Source: an uncultured Legionella sp.
Lineage (GTDB): Bacteria > Pseudomonadota > Gammaproteobacteria > Legionellales > Legionellaceae
Reading direction: 5' to 3'
Assembly: GCA_903885895.1 (NCBI GenBank)
Contig: CAISKC010000207.1
Location: forward strand, 1 to 5,200
DNA: 5,200 nt
Below the pieces are notes generated by a model. It was not told the DNA's origin. It searched no databases and was given only the letters and a program-made list of their open reading frames with translations. The translations under genes and the position numbers were made by a program. Within the stretch, counting starts at the first letter, position 1; each line of letters starts with the position of its first letter. Positions 1 through 5,200 of this stretch are shown in pieces.

Positions 1-82
1 ACAACTTCTCAGCACCAAAAACCTCATTTTCCCCGGACGGGGATGATGATCCATAAAAGTTGTGAGCAAGAAGTATATTCAA
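1..82 (-). CDS. 5' end of a GT4-type glycosyltransferase, cut by the window edge
   Basis: Only the first 27 codons are present, reading from a TTG start at 82-80 out of the left edge. They are identical in DNA and protein to the first 27 codons of the complete glycosyltransferase at 860-2053 (MNILLAHNFYG..., then SGENEVFGAEKL). This opening is the usual N-terminal Rossmann strand and loop of GT4 glycosyltransferases that begin like M-K-I-L-L-V-H-N. The TTG sits 9 bases after a GGGAAG ribosome binding site inside the tail of the preceding deacetylase gene, and 6 bases after that gene's stop. Whether the rest is a second full copy, a diverged paralogue or a remnant cannot be seen. The segment could also be an assembly duplicate of the other copy. 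Confidence 0.6.
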   Translation of the reverse strand, partial: MNILLAHNFYGSSSPSGENEVFGAEKL

Positions 83-88
83 AATAAG

Positions 89-853
89 CTACTTCCCGTG
101 CGTTAGCAGTGATTGATAAATACTTAATGAAGACATCTTTCTCTCAGAAACTTCTTTGAAGAAACATTCAAGATCTTCCCAAAGATTAAATTTTTCAATT
201 TCCCAGCTGTGCCCCCATAAATGAAAAATCCCTTGATTTTGTATTGAGTAATCAAGTAACCACAAAAGATATTCTAGATAGGAGTTACTAAACAAAGATT
301 TTAAAACAAGCCTATTCTTTTTAATACTAGGGTTCTTAATATAATTTCTAACTAGTACCTTATAAGAATGGGGAAAAAATTGAATCGTTGTTGGAATTTT
401 AAATTTTGCAATGCCAAGGTCAATTCTTAAATTTTCTATAGTCCGAGCATATTCAAATCCTGAATCTGAGACCATATTAATAATGTCGGAATTAAACTTA
501 CCCCCGGGGTAACAAAAGCCAAATACCTTCTTGCCGAGAATATTTTCCAGTTCATTTTTTCCATTTAATATTTCCTCATTGGCCTGAACGCTACTTTTTA
601 TAGAATTTAAATATAAATGAGAATAAGTATGTGACCCAACTTCAAATGTTGATGCTAATTCAATAATATTTTCCCTGGACAGTACTTCCCTCCCTTCGAT
701 GTTCTCTATTGGAATAAAGAAAGTACCATTTAAATCATATTTTTTTAAAAGGCTGGCGATTCTTAAATCCAGAGGATGCCCATCGTCCCAAGATGTTATA
801 AATATTGAATGTTTATGAATAGGAGCCATAAAATTAAGCGGTAAATATTGCAA
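89..853 (-). CDS. Polysaccharide deacetylase (NodB/CE4-like)
   Basis: The product is predicted to be a metal-dependent deacetylase removing acetyl groups from sugars of a glycan or its precursor. The NodB-type motifs occur in order over 254 residues. The first is SWDDGH (21-26), with the catalytic and metal-binding Asp pair D23/D24. HTYSH (75-79) supplies two metal-ligand His, and CYPGG (114-118) corresponds to the third motif. A late HLWGHSWE (211-218) resembles the distal His motif. I see no signal peptide or transmembrane segment, so a cytoplasmic role is likely. The start is uncertain: TTG at 853 gives the listed length, while ATG at 829 (MAPIHKHS) keeps the whole domain, and neither has a good ribosome binding site. 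The gene begins 6 bases after the preceding glycosyltransferase stop. Its last nine residues, YQSLLTHGK, are identical to those of the unrelated glycosyltransferase at 2060-3304. They replace the aromatic/Thr-Asn tail I would expect, so the native C-terminus may have been lost at a recombination junction. The family call is firm; the substrate is unknown. Confidence 0.88.
   Translation of the reverse strand: MQYLPLNFMAPIHKHSIFITSWDDGHPLDLRIASLLKKYDLNGTFFIPIENIEGREVLSRENIIELASTFEVGSHTYSHLYLNSIKSSVQANEEILNGKNELENILGKKVFGFCYPGGKFNSDIINMVSDSGFEYARTIENLRIDLGIAKFKIPTTIQFFPHSYKVLVRNYIKNPSIKKNRLVLKSLFSNSYLEYLLWLLDYSIQNQGIFHLWGHSWEIEKFNLWEDLECFFKEVSERKMSSLSIYQSLLTHGK
92..97 (-). promoter_or_regulatory. 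Ribosome binding site for the left-edge glycosyltransferase
   Basis: GGGAAG on the minus strand lies 9 bases before the TTG at 82-80. It forms the last two sense codons (Gly-Lys) of the deacetylase gene, so the terminating ribosome sits on the start signal of the next gene. It is identical to the site at 2063-2068. Confidence 0.6.
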
Positions 854-859
854 GATTCA

Positions 860-2053
860 TCATCTATCTTGCTGATTTATATCAATAGCTTGTTCGTAAA
901 TTTTCATCAGTATTCGATAATTCTGCTCTTCCGTATATAAATTTTCAAACGCTTGACGAGCGCCTTGACCCAACCTCTCCAATAAGCCGGTATTTTCCCA
1001 ACTAGAAATTAAAACGGTGGCCATGTCATCCGTATTAAATGAATTAATTAAAACGCCATTTTCATTATTTATTACGATGCTAGGCAATGGCCCGATATTT
1101 GCTGCTGCAACAGGGGTGCCATGCGCAAACGCCTCGCGAATCACCATGGGGAAACCTTCAATTGAATTTGATGGCAAAACCATTAAACGAGCAAATGCAA
1201 TTTGCTCCAGTACATCCGCTTGCGATATTTGTCCTATAAATTTAATATTCAAACCGTTTGCAAGTTTTTCAAGCTCGCCACGCAAAGGACCATCACCAAT
1301 TACACGCAACTCGGGTGCATTTGCCCACCGCTTCCAAGCTTCTATAAGACTAATGATCCCCTTCTCAGCGGAAAGTCGACCTGCAAAGACGACATAGTTT
1401 CCCCTTTTCGCCCAGGGTACTACCATGGGATTTCCTGGAAAGAAATTAGGCTTAACAAAAATTTTATAAGCCGGGAGACCTGCATCTATTAATAAACTTT
1501 TCTGAAACTCAGAAAGAGCAATAAATGCATCAACATTTTTACCCCATGTTCCAAGACCACGATGCAATGCTATACCTAAAGCTAATGGCGCAGTGGCAAT
1601 TCTACTTTTTCGATAACAACCATATCTAAGAGCCGGCAAAATTGTTTTACTGCTTATACAGTCCGTACAAGACTTGCCATCACGCATGGGAATAGCCGCA
1701 GCACAAAAAAGTCGATAATTATGTAAAGTTAGTACTCGAGCAGCCTTTTTCCCAATAGCGGAAAAAATAGAAGGCGATATCAGAGGAAATACGTTATGGA
1801 CATGAACTACATCAAAAGCCATCGATTCTACTGATTTTTTGATCGCATGATGCATCCATGGATTCCAGGGGGTAGAAAACCCACCTTTGATTAAACCCCA
1901 GAGTCCTTGATTGCGAATTAAATCGCTATTACGAGTGAACTCAGATACGAAATGCCCATGAGACTCCAGCAACAACTTCTCAGCACCAAAAACCTCATTT
2001 TCCCCGGACGGGGATGATGATCCATAAAAGTTGTGAGCAAGAAGTATATTCAA
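860..2053 (-). CDS. GT4-type glycosyltransferase (GT-B fold), TTG start
   Basis: The product is a retaining-type, nucleotide-sugar-dependent glycosyltransferase, probably cytoplasmic or loosely membrane-bound, adding one sugar to a growing surface glycan. Its 397 residues are a normal full length. The N-terminal domain opens with NILLAHNFYG and has VHVHNVFP (83-90) and LTLHNYRLFC (108-117). Next comes a Cys group, C117, C129, C132 and C146 in a C-x2-C...CYRKS arrangement, seen in a subset of GT4 enzymes and possibly structural. The C-terminal domain has FAGRLSAEKG (223-232, R226/K231), VIGDGPL (251-257) and the E-x7-E motif EGFPMVIRE (299-307), which bind the donor. TTG at 2053 is chosen because it lines up with the family's usual first residue and has GGGAAG 9 bases upstream. 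The gene follows the previous stop by 6 bases and is followed 6 bases later by the deacetylase. Parts are visibly richer in GC than the flanking genes. Its first 27 codons recur at the left edge. Donor and acceptor cannot be predicted. Confidence 0.92.
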   Translation of the reverse strand: MNILLAHNFYGSSSPSGENEVFGAEKLLLESHGHFVSEFTRNSDLIRNQGLWGLIKGGFSTPWNPWMHHAIKKSVESMAFDVVHVHNVFPLISPSIFSAIGKKAARVLTLHNYRLFCAAAIPMRDGKSCTDCISSKTILPALRYGCYRKSRIATAPLALGIALHRGLGTWGKNVDAFIALSEFQKSLLIDAGLPAYKIFVKPNFFPGNPMVVPWAKRGNYVVFAGRLSAEKGIISLIEAWKRWANAPELRVIGDGPLRGELEKLANGLNIKFIGQISQADVLEQIAFARLMVLPSNSIEGFPMVIREAFAHGTPVAAANIGPLPSIVINNENGVLINSFNTDDMATVLISSWENTGLLERLGQGARQAFENLYTEEQNYRILMKIYEQAIDINQQDR

Positions 2054-2090
2054 AATAAGCTACTTCCCGTGCGTTAGCAGTGATTGATAA
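1972..2090. repeat. 119-bp exact direct repeat, copy 2
   Basis: This is identical to bases 1-119. On the minus strand it covers the last nine codons and stop of the glycosyltransferase at 2060-3304, the intergenic GGGAAG/TTG start region, and the first 27 codons of the glycosyltransferase at 860-2053. The YQSLL tail suits this first glycosyltransferase, since many GT4 proteins end in a helix of the type W-x-K-x4-L-x2-Y-x-S-L-L. This copy is therefore probably the original and the one at 1-119 the derived copy, which is an inference. Confidence 0.97.
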
Positions 2091-3304
2091 GTTTTATTTA
2101 GAAATTGAACTTTACTACTCCAAGAAAAATCCTTAGAACGTTTTAGTGCCCCAACCGCCAACTGATATCTATAATTTTCATCCGTAGCAATCTTTGTCAA
2201 GGCCATAGTTAACCCCCTAATAGCAATCTTAGGACTTACTAATTTAACCTTAATACCGCATGAATCATCCACCATGTCCTGCATACCAGATATGTCAAAA
2301 CAAATAGTTGGCAATCCAAAAGAATGCGCCTCTACAATCACGGAAGGTGTCCCCTCGCGAAGACTAGTAAACAGATGAATATGAGAACTTTCCATCACAT
2401 TAAAAACATCCTCTCTTGGGACGTTTCCATAAAAAAAACATCTCTCACTGATACCAAGTATTTTAGATAATGATTGCCATTTCTTCATAGAGCTACCTGC
2501 CCCTAAAATATGCAACTCCCATTCTATCTCCTTAGGGAGGGCTGACAATGAAAGCAATCCAAGATTTAAAGCCTTTCTTGGTATGAGTAATCCAGACCAT
2601 ACAATTTTTAATTTCTGAAAGCTCTCACGTCTTGTAGGCTCAAAAGCGAATCGTGCTGGAGGGCCAACAGCTATACAAACTTTACTATTCATAGAAAAGT
2701 TTTCGAATATCCCTTTTTGATTCTCACTATTCATAGCAATCAAACCTAAATTAGCTAATTGTGCTGCTAATTTAGGGCGACGCGCAAAACGCATTTCACA
2801 TAAATTGACAATGTTATATCCAAAATAGTAAATAGCGCCAACAAGTCCAACTTTCGTTAAAAATCGCCAAGGAAATATTCCCATTCCACCAATTGGACCC
2901 CAAACAAATGGAATCCCAAGATTCCAAAGATAACCAGGCTCACGAAACCCCACCATCGTTAACTGATGTGCTATATCAAATTTAATTTCTTCATGCAACT
3001 TTTTTGCCACTAAAAATGCATCCTTATGCCATTTACGATAATACCAATAATAAGATGGGGGCCAAATTTTTCTTAATAATCTATTGCGTTTCTTTTTTAG
3101 AAAAATAAAATTTATAGACCGAACAATCTCTGGATTTAAGGCAATGTATTTCTTAATATCAGACGCAAACTTTTCTTCCTCCACAATTACCCAAATACTG
3201 TGATATTTTGCTAATGAGCAAACAAAACCCCAACCAACACCTGGTTCAGATCCGCTATATGGACTGCATGCGTAAGCAGAGATCAAAATCTTAAATCCAG
3301 TCAT
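2060..3304 (-). CDS. GT4-type glycosyltransferase, 414 aa
   Basis: This is a predicted glycosyltransferase of GT-B fold, acting in the same glycan pathway but not closely similar to the one at 860-2053. The N-terminal domain has KILISAYACSP (5-15) then SGSEPGVGWGF (17-27), the opening typical of GT4 enzymes that bind the acceptor through a Gly-rich loop. It is followed by FDIAHQLT (109-116) and WGPIGGMG (135-142). The C-terminal domain has VWSGLLIPRKAL (235-246, R243/K244), LHILGAG (264-270) and the E-x7-E motif EGTPSVIVE (317-325). I place the start at ATG 3304, not at the in-frame TTG 3313. An AAAGGA site at 3315-3320 lies 10 bases from the ATG but only one base from the TTG, and the ATG gives an ATGA overlap with the upstream stop like that at 4680-4683. 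It is translationally coupled to the kinase-like gene before it. Its last nine residues are shared with the deacetylase through the 119-bp repeat. The substrate is unknown. Confidence 0.9.
   Translation of the reverse strand: MTGFKILISAYACSPYSGSEPGVGWGFVCSLAKYHSIWVIVEEEKFASDIKKYIALNPEIVRSINFIFLKKKRNRLLRKIWPPSYYWYYRKWHKDAFLVAKKLHEEIKFDIAHQLTMVGFREPGYLWNLGIPFVWGPIGGMGIFPWRFLTKVGLVGAIYYFGYNIVNLCEMRFARRPKLAAQLANLGLIAMNSENQKGIFENFSMNSKVCIAVGPPARFAFEPTRRESFQKLKIVWSGLLIPRKALNLGLLSLSALPKEIEWELHILGAGSSMKKWQSLSKILGISERCFFYGNVPREDVFNVMESSHIHLFTSLREGTPSVIVEAHSFGLPTICFDISGMQDMVDDSCGIKVKLVSPKIAIRGLTMALTKIATDENYRYQLAVGALKRSKDFSWSSKVQFLNKTYQSLLTHGK
2063..2068 (-). promoter_or_regulatory. Ribosome binding site for the TTG-started glycosyltransferase
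   Basis: GGGAAG on the minus strand is 9 bases before TTG 2053-2051 and encodes the final Gly-Lys of the preceding gene. It supports the non-ATG start, because no in-frame ATG near this position fits the conserved N-terminus. Confidence 0.65.
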
Positions 3305-4683
3305 GATGACCAAGTCCTTTGAAGTGATAATAGCAATTCACCATAAAGATAATGCTCCTGCTTTTGTTTTATTTTTTTAAGTAGCCAAATTGCCAAATAA
3401 ACTTGAATATTATTTTCATTTTTATAATCTAGAGTAGAGACTGATCTAGCCAAATCTAATGTTGTATTTAGTATTTTAACGGGATTTGAATTTCTATAAA
3501 TTTCAACCGCTGGAGCAATCGAACAATAAAAGACATCGCCAAAAGCTATATCATCAAACCTACTCTCCTCCCAATCGTAAACGTAAAATCCCTTTTTTGT
3601 CCAAGAATAATTCCAACTAGCAAAATCTCCATGGCTGCAATGAGTTAAAAGTGGTTTTTTTAATTTCGAAATATCCCTCAAACGTTCGTAAATTTGCAGA
3701 TAAGCAAACCGTAATTCACCATTCAATATTGAATTAAAGCCATAACAATCAATTTGATTCAATTCAGATTCAAGAGATTTTGAATCTCTATTGATTAACG
3801 CTAATTTAATAAGAAAATCAACAATAGATTTATCTAGCTTTGATTTTGTTGACCATCTCCTCTGCCTATACTCAACACAAAGAGTTAAATCTTGAGGGCC
3901 GTCTGATACCTCAAATAGCCTAGGAACATGTTCTGAAATAATAGAGCTTTCAAGTTCTTTTAATGCACGCGCCTCATTTCTTAATGACTTCTTTGCAATT
4001 TTTGAACTAGCAATCTTCAGAATAACCTCTGGAACACATCGACCTACCGGCAGTGCAATTGTCTTTCGATTTGTACTAGGCGCACCTAAATACAGCGCAA
4101 AATCATAGCTAATTTTAGTTTGTAGCAACGGTAAATTCACTAATTCAGCTGACCCTATAAATTCATTCGAATTACGGCTTGCGATTAACAATACTCGATT
4201 ATGTAATAAGGTGTAATTATAAATTCGAGCTAATAATTGAATAATAATACAAGCTAAACGAGCACCCAATCGACCAGGCCTATGCAACTTCAAACCCATA
4301 ATTGCATCTCGTGGCGAATTTAAAGGAATTATTAATCTAGGTTTTGAAGCTGGCAATAAACCGTACTCTCTTATGTTCATCAATTCATTGCAAAATACAT
4401 TTCGCCAGTATTGCAATTTATTTTTATTGGATACTACGCAGAGCACTAAAGCAGTTTTAAACTGTTGACTAATTTGAATCTCTTGTATACCGTTGTACTG
4501 ACTGTCATTTATAACCATTAGTTCAGGTGAAATACTACATTGCATTAACTTTAGCGCTAAAAATTTCCTCTGCAAATACAATTCTTCTTTGCTTTCAAAG
4601 CCAAAAAGGTAATACGTTTTTAACCTATTAGTAGGCAACAACCAATCCCAAGCAAATTTAAATTCTAAATCCAAAGAAGTCAT
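3301..4683 (-). CDS. Two-part protein with APH/choline-kinase-fold C-terminal domain
   Basis: The C-terminal half (about 193-460) looks like a phosphotransferase of the aminoglycoside phosphotransferase/choline kinase superfamily. YLGAPSTNRK (198-207) could be the nucleotide-binding loop. VILKIA (220-225) gives the ATP-binding Lys K223, and E237 in LRNEARAL its likely Glu partner. HGDFASWN (351-358) is the catalytic loop with D353 and N358, and YDWEES (369-374) supplies the metal-binding Asp D370. All key residues are present, so it is probably active. The substrate is more likely a sugar, polyol or lipid head group than an antibiotic, given the glycan locus. The first 190 or so residues match no domain I recognise, apart from a hydrophobic stretch near 143-169 interrupted by charged residues. 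The start ATG at 4683 overlaps the upstream kinase stop as ATGA and has no strong ribosome binding site, which suggests coupled translation. The end overlaps the next gene in the same way. The sequence is AT-rich. The fold call is firm; the substrate is unknown. Confidence 0.8.
   Translation of the reverse strand: MTSLDLEFKFAWDWLLPTNRLKTYYLFGFESKEELYLQRKFLALKLMQCSISPELMVINDSQYNGIQEIQISQQFKTALVLCVVSNKNKLQYWRNVFCNELMNIREYGLLPASKPRLIIPLNSPRDAIMGLKLHRPGRLGARLACIIIQLLARIYNYTLLHNRVLLIASRNSNEFIGSAELVNLPLLQTKISYDFALYLGAPSTNRKTIALPVGRCVPEVILKIASSKIAKKSLRNEARALKELESSIISEHVPRLFEVSDGPQDLTLCVEYRQRRWSTKSKLDKSIVDFLIKLALINRDSKSLESELNQIDCYGFNSILNGELRFAYLQIYERLRDISKLKKPLLTHCSHGDFASWNYSWTKKGFYVYDWEESRFDDIAFGDVFYCSIAPAVEIYRNSNPVKILNTTLDLARSVSTLDYKNENNIQVYLAIWLLKKIKQKQEHYLYGELLLSLQRTWSS
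3315..3320 (-). promoter_or_regulatory. Ribosome binding site deciding the ATG 3304 start
   Basis: AAAGGA on the minus strand ends 10 bases before ATG 3304-3302 and one base before the alternative TTG 3313-3311. The spacing supports the ATG. It lies within the last codons of the upstream kinase-like gene. Confidence 0.65.
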
Positions 4684-5200
4684 GGCGAAAGATTTACGCC
4701 CAGTTTTTTAGCTCTTGAACATATTGCAAGATATGATTTCTCGACAGTTTCTGAAATTGATTCTGATGTTGAAATACAGATAAATCTACTGTCTTTACTT
4801 GCAATGTTTCTCAACAGCTCAATTTGTTTTATTAACTCTGTCACGGGTAGTTCAGGTTTACGTAAATAAATTACTTCAGGATCGGCAAACAAGCATAAAA
4901 TTACATCCGGTTTTGGCAGCATAAGGGTGGCATATTTCAAGATAAAATTCGGAAGTTCTATTCGAAACCTAAGTGGATCCATTTGTAAATCATAAAAATA
5001 GCGATCAAAAATATAGGCCGATCTATTAAATATTTTTGGCAAACCTACAAGCAAAAAATATCCTAAAAAGTAATCAACCATCAAATAACAAAGTCGAAAA
5101 AAAGATCCAATTAATCCTGATGGAGGGGATAGATGAGGGTTGGTGTCACATAACCTATTTTCTATACTTTGTCCATACTTGAAACTACTTAATTTTGGAA
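4680..5200 (-). CDS. Thymidylate-kinase-like P-loop kinase, 5' end outside the window
   Basis: The frame stays open from the TGA at 4680 to the right edge, giving 172 complete residues of a longer gene. The first potential starts in view (TTG 5084, ATG 5081) lie inside a conserved stretch and are not the real start. Upstream of them the frame encodes CDTNPHLSPPSG, then LIGSFFRLCYLMVDYFLGY. That matches the proline-rich loop and hydrophobic helix preceding the DR-Y motif in thymidylate-kinase-like proteins of polysaccharide loci. Next come FDRYFYD (the thymidylate kinase DR-[YH] motif, nominally binding the acceptor), QMDPLRFR, LPKPDVILCLFADPEVIYLRKPE (a core strand followed by the lid-like RKPE) and a C-terminal helix. 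The Walker A P-loop must lie beyond the window. The family member probably phosphorylates something other than dTMP, given the context and the neighbouring phosphotransferase, but that is inference. It overlaps the next gene by ATGA. Confidence 0.8.
   Translation of the reverse strand, partial: PKLSSFKYGQSIENRLCDTNPHLSPPSGLIGSFFRLCYLMVDYFLGYFLLVGLPKIFNRSAYIFDRYFYDLQMDPLRFRIELPNFILKYATLMLPKPDVILCLFADPEVIYLRKPELPVTELIKQIELLRNIASKDSRFICISTSESISETVEKSYLAICSRAKKLGVNLSP

Larger units (their letters stand above)
1..119. repeat. 119-bp exact direct repeat, copy 1 (left end open)
   Basis: Bases 1-119 match 1972-2090 without a mismatch, at a constant offset of 1971. Identity stops at 120 (a) versus 2091 (g). 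The left limit is unknown because the window begins inside or exactly at the repeat. On the minus strand the copy holds the last nine codons and stop of the deacetylase (YQSLLTHGK), the GGGAAG ribosome binding site, a 6-base spacer, the TTG start and 27 glycosyltransferase codons. It has no inverted ends or transposase and does not look like a mobile element. A duplication junction or an assembly overlap fits better. Confidence 0.97.

Noticed and set aside
31..42. Small CCCCG-GA-CGGGG inverted repeat inside the 119-bp repeat (also at 2002-2013)
   Set aside because: The stem is about five bases with a two-base loop, too tight for a real hairpin, and it encodes the Ser-Pro-Ser-Gly loop of the glycosyltransferase. 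There is no T-run to make it a terminator.
1017..1397. Open frame of 126 codons on the plus strand
   Set aside because: It lies wholly inside the well-supported glycosyltransferase on the opposite strand, has no recognisable domain, and its composition is that of an antisense shadow.
1202..1492. Open frame of 96 codons on the plus strand
   Set aside because: It overlaps both the previous shadow frame and the real minus-strand glycosyltransferase, and shows no protein family features.
1..2090. Insertion sequence or composite transposon bounded by the 119-bp direct repeats
   Set aside because: There is no transposase, no inverted ends and no short target duplication. The repeats are coding sequence at gene boundaries.
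3301..4683. Antibiotic resistance by an aminoglycoside phosphotransferase
   Set aside because: The kinase motifs are shared by the whole superfamily. The long extra N-terminal half and the glycan gene context argue for a biosynthetic role, and nothing specific to resistance enzymes was seen.
5085..5200. Promoter region upstream of a gene starting at 5084
   Set aside because: The stretch is coding: it continues the thymidylate-kinase-like frame without a stop and carries family-like residues.

Overview
The window is a tightly packed, single-direction block of genes, all on the minus strand. They belong to a surface-polysaccharide locus (exopolysaccharide, capsule or O-antigen type). The low overall GC, bacterial Shine-Dalgarno signals, four-base ATGA gene overlaps and glycan gene content indicate a bacterium. 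A Gram-negative, possibly a pseudomonadote, is plausible, but the sequence does not fix the lineage.

In the order of transcription, from the right edge to the left, the window holds six genes. (1) The C-terminal two thirds or so of a thymidylate-kinase-like P-loop kinase; its start lies outside the window. (2) A 460-residue protein with an unassigned N-terminal half and an APH/choline-kinase-fold C-terminal half. (3) A GT4-type glycosyltransferase. (4) A second, unrelated GT4-type glycosyltransferase with a TTG start. (5) A NodB/CE4-like polysaccharide deacetylase. (6) The first 27 codons of a gene whose start is identical to gene 4, cut by the left edge. Genes overlap by 4 bases or are separated by 6, so one polycistronic transcript with coupled translation is likely. 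No promoter, terminator, RNA gene or CRISPR array was seen.

The most unusual structure is an exact 119-bp direct repeat, at 1-119 and 1972-2090. Each copy carries the last nine codons and stop of the preceding gene, the ribosome binding site, and the beginning of a TTG-started glycosyltransferase. As a result the glycosyltransferase at 2060-3304 and the deacetylase at 89-853, which are unrelated proteins, end in the same nine residues. The simplest biological reading is a tandem duplication of a 1971-bp [glycosyltransferase + deacetylase] unit, with the deacetylase C-terminus formed at the junction. An assembly artefact is a serious alternative, because the repeat runs exactly to the window edge.

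As a working model, the two glycosyltransferases add sugars to a lipid-linked or nascent glycan and the deacetylase trims N- or O-acetyl groups. The two adjacent kinase-like proteins would phosphorylate a sugar, polyol or lipid component. The substrates cannot be read from sequence.
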